Assembly: GCA_020073545.1 (NCBI GenBank)
Contig: JAIQEZ010000006.1
Coordinates: 1 to 64,000 of the forward strand
DNA: 64,000 nucleotides
Direction: 5' to 3'
From: Terriglobia bacterium
GTDB taxonomy: Bacteria; Acidobacteriota; Terriglobia; UBA7540
The notes beneath the pieces are model-generated. The model was not told the origin of the DNA. It made no database searches and saw nothing but the letters and a program-made list of their open reading frames with translations. The position numbers and the translations under genes were made by a program. Below are positions 37,060-46,349 of the stretch, in pieces. Position 1 is the first letter of the stretch, and every line of letters starts with the position of its first letter.

Positions 37060-37463
37060 CTTGTTGAAAACAAAGGGCAAGAGCAAATGAAAAACCATCG
37101 ATCTGGATGAGTGCTTGAAAATAAAGGGGTTACGCGATAATCGAGGCGAAGCCAGAATGTTATTGAAAGGAAAGGCACTTACCGCGCCAGCCTCAGCCAA
37201 TGAGGTAAGAAAGGGGACATTGCTAAGGAGCTTTGACATTGCCACCGTCAGCAGATTGACAGGGCGTGAGTGATAAGGTATTTTCAAATCTGAGCCTGCC
37301 AGAGCAGGCTCGGGGGGTTCGAAGCCGGGCCGGGGGTGCTTGCGCAACCGTGATAGTACCTGCCAAGCCCCGCGGGCGTGACCTGCCTACCGCAGGCAGT
37401 CTGTCGGGAGCGTCGTGGTGACTCAACGGATTCCGACAGCCCCCTCTGTTATTCTGGCGACAC

Positions 37464-38267
37464 ATGACCACCTTGGAGCGACGACGCACGGAACGCATCC
37501 TGACTCCGATGCGGATCCGAGTGATTGGGAACGACGCCGGGGGAGTCTCTTTCGCGGAGGAGACGGTCACCGTCAGCGTCAATCAGCAAGGCGCGCGCAT
37601 CAGTCTGACCCACTCTTTGCTGCCGGACGATATCGTGCTGGTCAAGAACCTCGAAAATGAGGTGGAGGAGGAGTTTCGCGTGGTCGGCGCCCTCCAGCAG
37701 GTATTCGGGAACCGGCGCGAGTGGGGCGTGGAGGCTATAAACCCCGAGAGCCGCATCTGGGGAGTGGGGTTTGTCCCGAACGCTGACGGCGCGCAGCCGA
37801 AGCTGCTAATTGAATGTGGCGCCTGCAAGACCGCCACGCAGAGCACGCTTTCCAGCATCGAGTATGACGTGCTGTTGGCCACGGGCCTCATTTCCCGCCA
37901 TTGTGATCGCTGTAACGAGACCACCCGCTGGATGCCCAGCGACCAGATCGTGACGCCGGAGATTCTTGGCCGGTCGGGGAAACCTGCTGCTTGGCCCGCC
38001 GTGGAGCGGCGGGGGAAGCGGCGCTTGAAGCTCACCATGCAACTCCGCGTCCAGAACAGTTGGGGCGTTGCTGGCATCGCCCAGACGCGCGACGTCTCCA
38101 AAACCGGCCTCTGCTTTGTCAGTGGCCAGCGCTATTCGACCAGCGACGAGGTCTGCATCACCTTGCCCTATGCCCAGAGCCAGACCCCCCCGGAAATCAA
38201 GGGAAGAATCGTGTGGACCGCCGAAGGCACCTCGGGTTGGTTCTGTGGTGTCGAGTACGTGCGCTGA
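37464..38267 (+). CDS. Double PilZ-domain protein with central zinc ribbon
   Basis: A 267-residue cytosolic protein. Residues 1-100 form a PilZ-like beta barrel beginning ERRRTERILTPMRIRV. Two CxxC pairs (ECGACKT and HCDRCNE, residues about 113-155) resemble a zinc ribbon. Residues 175-267 form a second PilZ domain with ERRGKRRLKLTMQLRV, DVSKTGLCFVS and a terminal GWFCGVEYV. PilZ domains bind cyclic-di-GMP through RxxxR and D/NxSxxG motifs, and the second domain retains both elements in recognisable form. It is probably a c-di-GMP effector; the target is unknown. Confidence 0.85.
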   Translation: MTTLERRRTERILTPMRIRVIGNDAGGVSFAEETVTVSVNQQGARISLTHSLLPDDIVLVKNLENEVEEEFRVVGALQQVFGNRREWGVEAINPESRIWGVGFVPNADGAQPKLLIECGACKTATQSTLSSIEYDVLLATGLISRHCDRCNETTRWMPSDQIVTPEILGRSGKPAAWPAVERRGKRRLKLTMQLRVQNSWGVAGIAQTRDVSKTGLCFVSGQRYSTSDEVCITLPYAQSQTPPEIKGRIVWTAEGTSGWFCGVEYVR

Positions 38268-38297
38268 CCGGGGAGATCGCTCGCCCAGAAAGGCTTT

Positions 38298-38957
38298 ATG
38301 AGCCAATTCCGGAAATTCGCTTGGTTTGTTGCCAGCGTGGTGATGGCCTGCACGGCCGCTGCGCAGGTCGCGCCACAGCAGCACCATCCGCCGGAATCGA
38401 CCAGCGCTTACATTCGTGCCCTTGAGGACCCCAGCCGCGTCGAGTGGCAAAAGCCCGACGAAGTGGTCGAGAAGCTCGGCCTGAAAGCCGGCGAGGCCGT
38501 GGCGGACCTCGGCGCGGGCTCGGGATACTTCACCCTGAGATTTGCCCAGGCGGTCGGCCCGGCGGGCAAAGTCTATGCGGTGGACGTTGACCGCGGCATG
38601 CTCGACAACATCGAACGGCGCGCGAAAGAAGCGCATCTCGAGAACATTCAACTTGTTCTCGCCGAACCACACGATCCCCAACTGCCGGCTTCTTCGGTCA
38701 ATATGATTTTCATTTGTGACACGCTGCATCATATTTCTGACCGCGCGACATACTATCCGCTGCTGGTTCGCGCCCTGCGGCCCGGTGGGCGGCTGGTCAA
38801 CATCGACTTCCATAAAAAACCTTTGCCGGTCGGCCCGCCTGTGGCGATGAAGATCGCCAAAGAGGACATGATCGAGGAAGTGAAGCCGGCGGGCTTCCAC
38901 GTGGTCAAGGATTTTGATTTCCTTCCCTATCAGTATTTCCTGATTTTCCAGCGGTAG
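38298..38957 (+). CDS. SAM-dependent methyltransferase with signal peptide
   Basis: A 219-residue class I methyltransferase. The SAM-binding motif is VADLGAGSGYFTLRFAQAVG, with YAVDVDRGML as the second motif and ICDTLHHISD and ALRPGGRLVNIDF further on. Oddly, it begins with a signal-peptide-like segment (FAWFVASVVMACTAAAQ). If exported it would lack cytosolic SAM, so either the segment is an anchor or the start is misjudged. No methylation target is suggested by neighbours. Confidence 0.82.
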   Translation: MSQFRKFAWFVASVVMACTAAAQVAPQQHHPPESTSAYIRALEDPSRVEWQKPDEVVEKLGLKAGEAVADLGAGSGYFTLRFAQAVGPAGKVYAVDVDRGMLDNIERRAKEAHLENIQLVLAEPHDPQLPASSVNMIFICDTLHHISDRATYYPLLVRALRPGGRLVNIDFHKKPLPVGPPVAMKIAKEDMIEEVKPAGFHVVKDFDFLPYQYFLIFQR

Positions 38958-39217
38958 CCTCGCGGGGTGGCAAGCGGGCTCAGTTCCCGGTCACTCCTCG
39001 ACCGCGGGAAACCTTCGTGGTTGTCACGGGGGACGCCTCTGCTCCGTCTATGCGCAACGGGTCGATGGCCCTGTCAGTGCCAATGCTGCACCCGCGACGA
39101 CCGGACGGCGTGCTGCATCGGTCGGGCTGCGTTCACGAATCGGCTGTAGTTCGTGTTGCGCTCTGTAACCGCTGCCTTCCCATGGCCAGTTGAGGCAGCC
39201 CCTCGTTGACTTTCCCT

Positions 39218-39246
39218 TTGCACTTCGACATAAGGGCCTGTAAGAT
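39218..39246 (+). promoter_or_regulatory. Promoter of the padR-permease operon
   Basis: TTGCAC (39218-39223), a 17-base spacer and TAAGAT (39241-39246), placing transcription start about 20 bases before the padR ATG. An alternative -35, TTGACT, lies 12 bases upstream. Confidence 0.5.
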
Positions 39247-39274
39247 GCTTCCTGTAGAAGCGAAAGGGAAGCTT

Positions 39275-39607
39275 ATGGCAGACAAGCGTATCGACTTACC
39301 CCAAGGGACTCTCGACCTGTTGATCCTCAAGACACTGGCTCTCGAACCCCAGCATGGCTGCGCGATTTCTGACCGCATTGGGCAAATCTCAAAAGACGTG
39401 CTGTGCATCAAGCAGGGGTCTCTCTATCCGGCTTTGCACCGCATCGAGAGGCGCGGATGGATCAAGGCTAAGTGGGGGACATCGGGGAACAACCGGCGTG
39501 CAAAATACTACGAGTTGACGAAAAGCGGAAGGAAGCAGCTTGAGGCCGAGGAGAGCGCCTGGCGGAAACTCACCTCTGCCGTTGGACAGATCCTGGAGAC
39601 TGCTTAG
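39275..39607 (+). CDS. PadR-family transcriptional regulator
   Basis: A winged-helix regulator of 110 residues from ATG 39275, with GGGAAG 4 bases upstream. The conserved core is QGTLDLLILKTLALEPQHG, SLYPALHRIERRGWI and YYELTKSGRKQL. In Acidobacteriota such genes commonly precede a large FtsX/MacB-like permease and probably control it, as here, where the permease follows by 9 bases. The ligand is unknown. Confidence 0.92.
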   Translation: MADKRIDLPQGTLDLLILKTLALEPQHGCAISDRIGQISKDVLCIKQGSLYPALHRIERRGWIKAKWGTSGNNRRAKYYELTKSGRKQLEAEESAWRKLTSAVGQILETA

Positions 39608-39616
39608 GAGCGCATA

Positions 39617-42295
39617 GTGGTGAGTGATTTCCTATATCGGTTACGGGCTCTATTCCAGCGTGGGGACATGGAAGCGGAGTTGGACGAGGAACTGCGTACG
39701 CACTTTGAAAACTTGGTTGAGAAGTACGTCCGGTCGGGCCTGCCACGCGAGGAAGCCGCCCGGCGGGCGCGGCTGGAATTCGGCGGCCTTGACCAGGTGA
39801 AAGAAGAGTGCCGGGACAGTTGGCGTGTGCAGCTTATCACCGAACTCGTACAGGACCTCCGCTACGGCCTGGGCCAACTGCGGCGTAACCCCGGCTTCAC
39901 GGCAGTCGCTGTAATTACGCTGGCACTTGGGATTAGCGCGAACACGGCGATTTTCAGCGTGGTCAGTACCGTACTGATACACCCCTTACCTTACAGCGAA
40001 TCCCGTTTATCTTACAGCGACCCTGACCGTCTGGTGTGGATCACAGAATTCGACTCGCGCGTCTCGAGCGTCGTAGGCACCGTAGTGCCCATTCCGGACT
40101 ACCTGCATTGGCGTGAGCAAAACCATGTGTTCCAGAGCGTGGCCGCTTACGATTTCGGCCGGCTTGGGCTTAACCTTAGTGGCAATGGCGAACTGGAGCG
40201 CATTGACGCGACCGGCGTGACCTGGAACTTCTTCCCCATGCTCGGTGTTCGCCCGGCTTTGGGACGAAGTTTTCTTTTTGAGGAAGATCGGCCGGGAGGT
40301 CCGCCCGTTGTAATGTTGAGCCATTCGCTTTGGCAGCGGCGCTTCCGCTCCGATCCGAATCTGGTCGGCACAATGATAACTCTGAACGAAAAAGGCTACA
40401 CCGTTATCGGAATTATGCCCGAGAGTTTCCATTTCCCCGCTGACTGGAGCCCGGAACTATTCACCCCTTAGGGTCTAGCCCCGAATTTGAATTGGGATTC
40501 CCCCTCGTTTGGGGCGGTCAATGTTATCGCGCGCCTAAAGCCCGAAGTAAAGCTAGATCGGGCCACGTCTGACCTAGTCACGATCAACCAACGGTCCGAC
40601 AAGGCGCTTCCGCCGAGTTTTGCTCAGGTGCACGCCGAGTGCCAAGTGAGAATGGTGGCTCTTCACGAACACCTGGTGGGAGACGTACGACCTCTCCTGT
40701 TGATTCTGCTGGGGGCAGTTGGATTCGTGCTGCTGCTCGCGTGTGCGAACGTCGCGAATTTGCAGCCCGCTCGTGCCGCCACGCGGGAGAAGGAGTTTGC
40801 CGTGCGTGCCGCGATCGGTGCGGGCCGCTGGCGGCTGGCGAGACAACTGCTGGTTGAAAGTTTCGCACTCGCGGTACTCGGAGGGGTGGCCGGGCTGATC
40901 CTGGGGGCCGGCGGCGTGGCGCTTTTTAAGCGCTTGGGGCCGCCTACCATTCCCGCCCTCAAGACCGTAGGCTTCGACCCGTGGGTGTTTGCGTTTATCG
41001 CTGCGATTACGGCATTCGCCGGCATCGCAGTTGGTCTGGCGCCGGTGTTTGTCGCTTCCAGGCTGGATTTGGAGGAAACGCTGAAGGAGTCGAGACCGAG
41101 CACAACGACGGGGGGGGCTGCACAGCGACTGCGCGCGTTGCTGATGGTTTCAGAGGTCGCCTTGGCTCTGATCCTGCTGACGGGCGCGGGTCTTCTGATC
41201 CGCAGCTTCGTCCGTCTCACTTCTGTAGACCCCGGTTTCGACCCGCGGCATCTTCTCACCGAGCGAGTCGTGCTGCCGCTTGAAAAATACCCGGAACCTG
41301 CTCAGTGGACGCCCTTCTTCCAGAGCGTCCTCGAACGCGTCGGGGGTCTGCCTGGCGTCGAGTCTGTTGCTGCGGCAAGCTCTCCGCCCTTAACGGACGC
41401 CATGCCTGGTGGCGTCTGGGAGGTCGAAGGCCGGCCAATGCCGCTGGGGATGGACAGCAGCGTGCACGGATGCACCGTCAGCCCATCGTACTTTCACGCC
41501 CTGCGGATTCCGCTTATCTCCGGGCGAGGTTTCACTGGCGACGATGACGGCTCAGCTCGCCGTGTTGTAATAGTGAACGAGATTTTCGCCCGGCGCTTCT
41601 TCGGACACAAGGACCCGGTGGGGCGGCGCATTCGACTCGGCGGACCTGGGGGCAACTGGTACTCGATTGTGGGCGTCGTGCGGAGCACGCGGCACCTGCC
41701 TCTTACTACCGAGCCGTCCGCCGAGGTTTTCACCTGCTCTCTTCAGGGGACGTTTTGGTCCATGACGCTGATCGTCCGCGCCACTTCCGACCCGGCATCG
41801 CTCGCCGCCGCAGTACGAAGTAAGGTACAAGAGGTGGACCGGAATCAGCCCGTCTATGACGTTGCCACCATGGAACAGCGATTTTCGCAGGCCGTCGCAC
41901 CACAGCGTTTTAACGCGCTAGTCCTGGGCATCTTCGCCGGTATGGCGGTGGTCTTAGCGGGAGTAGGGGTTTACGGCGTAATGGCTTACTCCGTGACCCG
42001 GCGCACGCACGAGATCGGAATCCGCAGGGCGCTCGGAGGGCAGCGGCAGGATGTCATGGGGCTCGTATTACGCCGCGGGGCGGCGCTGTCGCTTGTTGGC
42101 GTAACACTCGGTCTCGCCGGCGCGCTGGCGCTAACGCGATTCTTGTCAAACCTGCTCTATGGAGTAACGGTCCGGGACCCGCTGACGTTTGTCGCGGTGT
42201 CTCTGATCCTGACTGCGGTCGCGCTCATGGCCAGCTACATCCCCGCCCGCCGGGCGACGAAGGTCGATCCGATGGTGGCGTTGCGGTATGAATGA
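39617..42295 (+). pseudogene. ADOP-type ABC permease interrupted by an in-frame amber codon
   Basis: MacB/FtsX-like permease of about 892 codons from GTG 39617, with AGGAG 6 bases upstream. The N-terminal soluble part has LDEELRTHFENLVEKY. A first transmembrane helix follows (GFTAVAVITLALGISANTA), then the MacB periplasmic core and, after about residue 300, the FtsX domains with three-helix bundles (LLILLGAVGFVLLLACANVA). The C-terminus is SYIPARRATKVDPMVALRYE. A TAG at 40469-40471 sits in the same frame within FTP-stop-GLAPN, probably once a Leu TTG. Both sides remain family-like, so the lesion is recent, read through, or an error. Confidence 0.8.
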
Positions 42296-42399
42296 GACTT
42301 GTCGCCTGCTCCATGCCGCGGGCCAGGAGAAACCGCAAGAAGGCGCGGCGCTTCGGCCAGAACAACACCGTTGACGGGAGATGCGCTGGGGCGTCCGCC

Positions 42400-43407
42400 T
42401 CACCCGGCCCCCAAGCCGGGGGCGACGCTGTCCCCTTGAAGGGGGCTGGGGGGTTCGAGTGGCCGCGCGGTTCTCCAGAGGCGGCTGATGTCGGGCACGG
42501 GAATGTCGGACTCCCGGACGCGGGACCTTGCCCGTTCGGCGACCAGCCAGACGATACCCAGGACGGCCGGCAGCAGGATGGCGAAGACAAACCACAGGAG
42601 CGCGGCATCCACGGCGGCGCCATAGGGCACGGCGTAAGGAGAGAGCAGCAGGGCGGCCACGCCTTCGCGCACCCCTATGCCACTGAATGAGAGCGGCAAA
42701 TCTCCCGCCAGCACGATATACGGGTAGGTGGCGACGGCAGTGGTGAAGCCTACGGGGAAGAAGGCACGGAGGAGGAAGAAAAACAACGCCAGTTCCGCCC
42801 ACATGGCGCCCAAGGCCAGGATCGCGTAGCGGGGCGTCTGAACGTGCGGCAGTTCGGCCACTGCCTCTGTAAGGTGCCAGCGGGAACGCCAGCGTTCTGG
42901 CGCCAGTTTGAAGAGACGGGCAAGGAGCCGGGGAAAATCCATCACCACGGGAAGCAGGGCCAGCCACACGGCAACTCCTAAGACGGCGGCGGGGTAGCGC
43001 ACTAGGAAAAACAGGCTGGCTCCCAGCAGGGTGAACAGCGACCAGAGATCCAGCAGCCGATCTAGCAGGGTGAGGAGGGCAACCTGGGCGCGTTCTTCCT
43101 CCCGGACGAAAACGCAGCGCGCCAGCTCTCCGAGCCGCCCGGGCGTAATCAATCCCAGCGCGAAACCGCCAAACAGCGAGCGCAGCGATTGCCGTAAATG
43201 GACCTTGCCCACGGCGGCCAGCAGGCGGTGCCACTTATAGGCGCGCAGAAAGAGCAAGACCAGAAAGCAGAAGACGGCCAGCAGCAGACTGCCCACTTCC
43301 AAGTTGCGAAAAGCCGCCCGCAGGCCCCCGAACGGGACGCGCCAGACAATCACGCTGGCGACCCCCGCCGAGAGGGCAATCTGGGTCCAGGGAATTGAAC
43401 GCGCCAC
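42400..43407 (-). CDS. Lysylphosphatidylglycerol synthase TM-region/flippase-like protein
   Basis: Polytopic membrane protein of about 335 residues with around eight helices. I prefer the GTG at 43407, which has GGGAGG 5 bases upstream, over ATG 43440. The hallmark loop GGFALGLITPGRLGELARC and the later GDLPLSFSGIGVREGVAALL match the LPG_synthase_TM family (PF03706). These proteins move or modify lipids; without the C-terminal synthetase domain this one is more likely a flippase-like protein. It is convergent with the permease. Confidence 0.82.
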   Translation of the reverse strand: MARSIPWTQIALSAGVASVIVWRVPFGGLRAAFRNLEVGSLLLAVFCFLVLLFLRAYKWHRLLAAVGKVHLRQSLRSLFGGFALGLITPGRLGELARCVFVREEERAQVALLTLLDRLLDLWSLFTLLGASLFFLVRYPAAVLGVAVWLALLPVVMDFPRLLARLFKLAPERWRSRWHLTEAVAELPHVQTPRYAILALGAMWAELALFFFLLRAFFPVGFTTAVATYPYIVLAGDLPLSFSGIGVREGVAALLLSPYAVPYGAAVDAALLWFVFAILLPAVLGIVWLVAERARSRVRESDIPVPDISRLWRTARPLEPPSPLQGDSVAPGLGAG

Positions 43408-43440
43408 AGTCACCTCCCGCCCCGAGGGGGCGCACGGCAC

Positions 43441-43791
43441 TCTCCGAACGCCTTTATATCGGCGGGGGGGGCAACGGACTTTAAGGATTTCTCTTGTCTC
43501 GCTGACCTGCCACGAGATTTCGCTGGAGCCCTTATGCCAACAGGGTGCATGCGGGTGGGCCTTCAGGATGTCGCGGTACGCCCACCGGCAGGAGCGGCCG
43601 ACACCGGGTGTCCGGCAAAGACGGTAGTGCAGGAGTGGAGGGGCCGTAATCAGAAGGCAGAAAGCCGGGAGCGCCTTTTCCGAGTCCCGGCAGAGTCGGG
43701 ATAGGCAGTGGCTAGGTTGCGGGTGGCAGAAATCGGGGCGTGGAGAGTTGGAGGCCCAAATCTCCGGCCGGGCAGGGTTCGCCGAGAGGGC
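43441..43791. other. Gene-free intergenic stretch
   Basis: No coding frame with family resemblance, no clear promoter and no repeat shared with the other elements was seen in these 350 bases. Short open frames here look accidental. Confidence 0.4.
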
Positions 43792-44391
43792 TCAGTCGGT
43801 CCGGTTGATCTCAGCCTCAGGGGTCTTTACTGCCACCGAATCACCCTTTTGGTCCGTCCAAGTGATCTGCATATGGATGAGGCTCCCCACAGGTAAATAC
43901 GGCCCTTCCGCTATGGCCAGTTCAACCGCCCGGATCTCGCCTGACTTGAGCGCGCCGTCCCATTCCACATTGTACTTGGCGATAGCATCCTCTTTGGTCT
44001 TTTCATCGTAGTTGCGGTAGGCGTTAGCGACATCATCGGGTAGAACTCGGAAGTTGGGGAGGACTTTGGGGGCTACAGGGTAGGATTGCCCGTTGGCGTC
44101 CACGACGACGGCCTTGAAGGAGAATTTGTTCGCGTCGCCTCGCGAGTTGTCCATCCGCAGCCTAATCTTGGCGTGCAGGGGTGAGCCGCCATCCGGCCCG
44201 GGATGAGAAACGATGGGCATCCAGTCGCGCCAGAAGTAAATCTCCGTGACCGTAATCTCGCATTTGCCAAGCTGGACCTTCGCGCCCTTCTCGACTACGG
44301 TCGTGGTTTGTGAGACCGAGGCGGGGCCTGGCCAGCCTGCAATCAGACATCCGGCGAGCATACAATGCATCCAGATTATGCGCGCTCTCAT
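43792..44391 (-). CDS. Hypothetical exported protein
   Basis: About 199 residues from ATG 44391; longer starts lack export features. A signal peptide is likely (MHCMLAGCLIAGWPGPASVS). The mature part is beta-rich: KGAKVQLGKCEITVTEIYFW, HAKIRLRMDNSRGDANKFSF and GSLIHMQITWTDQKGDSVAV. I do not recognise a family. Codon usage and base composition match the surroundings. It stands alone. Confidence 0.65.
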   Translation of the reverse strand: MRARIIWMHCMLAGCLIAGWPGPASVSQTTTVVEKGAKVQLGKCEITVTEIYFWRDWMPIVSHPGPDGGSPLHAKIRLRMDNSRGDANKFSFKAVVVDANGQSYPVAPKVLPNFRVLPDDVANAYRNYDEKTKEDAIAKYNVEWDGALKSGEIRAVELAIAEGPYLPVGSLIHMQITWTDQKGDSVAVKTPEAEINRTD

Positions 44392-44942
44392 GCTGGGCCA
44401 TCCTCTCGAGGTCAGTGGGGGCGAGCCTACGACTCGCCCCGCGGGGTGCAGCGGCAGGGGGCACCGCGCGGTGGTTGTGTACCTCAACAGTCCAGGGTGG
44501 ATTCTCTCGCAGCGCGCCGCAGATTTCAACAACAACCCGCGCTCGCAAAGCTAGATCACGCGGCTAGTCCCGTGACCGCCAAAAGAACTCCCGAACCCGC
44601 TCTGCCCACACGGCGCTTTGGATGACTGCAAACGCTTCCGAAATGAACCTAACCAGGCGGGCACGGGACTAGGATACGCCGCCCGCCAGGCAGAAAACAG
44701 GAAACAGAGACCCGAGAGTCGGAAGTTGAGCGGTGAAAGACCGAATCCTCGGCCGCGCAGGCCCGGGCTGCCTTTGGCTGGTGAGGCGGCAAGGAGGGGT
44801 GGAATTCGCCTTGACGCCCAGGAAAGCTCGGTGCTAGCTTGCCAGGACGCTCCTGTTTCAGCGGGAGGCGGGCGCTCGGGCGAGGACGCCCTTTGCGCTG
44901 CTGTCCCGGGGACAAAAAGGCGAGAAAGGCGGTCTGAGTCGC
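44392..44942. other. Intergenic region with hairpin
   Basis: No convincing gene. A hairpin with an 8-base stem (GGGGCGAG near 44418 with CTCGCCCC about 7 bases on) lies near the 5' end of the minus-strand gene. The rest is GC-rich and unremarkable. Confidence 0.4.
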
Positions 44943-46172
44943 GTGGCTGGAATCGGATTAAGATCGGGCGGGAAGGCGGCAACGGCGTGCGCGCTCCTGG
45001 TGTGGCTGGCTTGGGCAGGTACGCCTGCGGCTTTCGCGCAGGCGAGCACACGTCTGCTGCTCACGAGCGGCACGGGAGTGCCCGGGCACGCGGGTTTCGC
45101 CTTTGGCCCGTTTTCGAACCTTTCGATGAACGGGAACCGCGACATCATCTTCCTCTCCAGCTTGCGCAGCCCGCGTAACGAGTTGCGCGCCGTGGTGCGC
45201 TCGAGCGGCGTGAGCCTCACGGTGGCGGCCTTTCAGGGGTTGCTTGCGCCGGTTCCCAGGACCTCGTACGACGCTTTCAGCGCGCCGACCATGAATGACG
45301 CCGGGGTGATTGCCTTCACGGCCACGCTGGCTTCGGAACATGACGATGCGCCCAAGACGGTTGTAGTACGGCAAGAGGATTCGAAGACTCGGGCGCTCGC
45401 GACCAATCTGGATGCGCCGCCGGACTTGCCGGAGGCGAAGTTTGAAGAGTTCTCGGCGCCGCTCGTGACCTCTGATGGAAACGTGCTTTTTGGGGCGCGC
45501 TGGTCGGGGAAGGGCGCAGGCAGCGGGCTGTTTCTGTGGAGCCCGCGCGGCTTGCAGCCGTTGCAGTTGCCGGCGGGAATGAAGCTCTCCAAAAAGGAAT
45601 TGCTCGAGCCGTTTTTCTTTAGCCACGACGAGGCGGCGTTTCTCCGGCACGGCGCCTCGCCCGAGGCGGCCTTGGAACAGTTCTTCCGCGCCATCGCCAT
45701 CCAGACCTTTCAGGAATTAAAGCCACCTCCCGAGCCTACCGAAACCACGCAAGTGTTGGCAGCGCGCGGGGGCGTGGCGCCCATGCAAATGCTGCTGGTC
45801 TTCCTCGAGAACGGTAGCCTCCAGACAGCGCTCATGGCAGGCGATCCCTCGAAGCCCGTGCTGGCCAAACAAACACCCGGCGTCTTGCCGGAAAAGCCCG
45901 TGGGAAGAATTCTAAGCCTCACCATCGGCCCGCGCGGCGACATGATCTTTGCCGCTGCTCCGGCGGATGCCCCCAACGACCTCGGCCTCTATTGCTACTG
46001 CGACGGGCAGTTGAATCGGCTCACTACCCCCGAAGATTTCCAGCCCATCACCCAGCCCGCGCCGGGAAGACCGCTCTTCTCACTCACCGGCGATTCCCGA
46101 CAGACCACGGCGTTCATCGTTCCCACCGCGAGCGTCGATAGCACCGCCATCTACGTGACGGCGATTCCCTGA
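44943..46172 (+). CDS. Hypothetical exported protein (DUF7453-like)
   Basis: A 409-residue protein with a signal peptide (TACALLVWLAWAGTPAAFAQ), starting at GTG 44943. The body has recurring beta-strand units typical of propeller-like proteins, each with a small motif: FSNLSMNGNRDIIFLSSL, FSAPTMNDAGVIAFTATL, FSAPLVTSDGNVLFGARW and ILSLTIGPRGDMIFAAAP. These repeats resemble the choice-of-anchor/DUF7453 family often seen in Acidobacteriota. Function unknown. Confidence 0.75.
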   Translation: MAGIGLRSGGKAATACALLVWLAWAGTPAAFAQASTRLLLTSGTGVPGHAGFAFGPFSNLSMNGNRDIIFLSSLRSPRNELRAVVRSSGVSLTVAAFQGLLAPVPRTSYDAFSAPTMNDAGVIAFTATLASEHDDAPKTVVVRQEDSKTRALATNLDAPPDLPEAKFEEFSAPLVTSDGNVLFGARWSGKGAGSGLFLWSPRGLQPLQLPAGMKLSKKELLEPFFFSHDEAAFLRHGASPEAALEQFFRAIAIQTFQELKPPPEPTETTQVLAARGGVAPMQMLLVFLENGSLQTALMAGDPSKPVLAKQTPGVLPEKPVGRILSLTIGPRGDMIFAAAPADAPNDLGLYCYCDGQLNRLTTPEDFQPITQPAPGRPLFSLTGDSRQTTAFIVPTASVDSTAIYVTAIP

Positions 46173-46349
46173 GAATAGTTGAGAGTTGAAGGTTGAAAGG
46201 TGAAGGCGCGCCGACAAGGGATGATTCAGCCCTCTCCGCGGCGACAGGGCTGATTTCCCAAAGGGCAGGCACACGGCCTAGGACTACATGGCGCAAGGCG
46301 AGGGTCGCCCATGCAACTATCGATTTTCGACCCTCAACTTTCGACTCGG

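Larger units (their letters stand above)
35455..37463. other. Two-kilobase gene-poor, repeat-rich region
   Basis: No intact gene is seen. The stretch contains what look like remnants of an insertion sequence (35516-35706), a 26-bp perfect palindrome (35745-35770), a copy of a common dispersed repeat near 35950 (TGTCATCCTGAGG), MITE-like element C (36387-36489), GC-rich inverted repeats near 36510-36612, an AT-rich palindrome with a promoter-like site (36703-36769) and a relic reading frame (36916-37059). It behaves as an accumulation site for decayed mobile DNA. Confidence 0.6.

Noticed and set aside
17540-40471. Amber codon reassignment (for example pyrrolysine) to explain the two in-frame TAG codons
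   Set aside because: The expected residues differ (aromatic and Leu), TAG serves as the normal stop of nuoA, the TonB-like gene and others, and no suppressor machinery is visible in the window.
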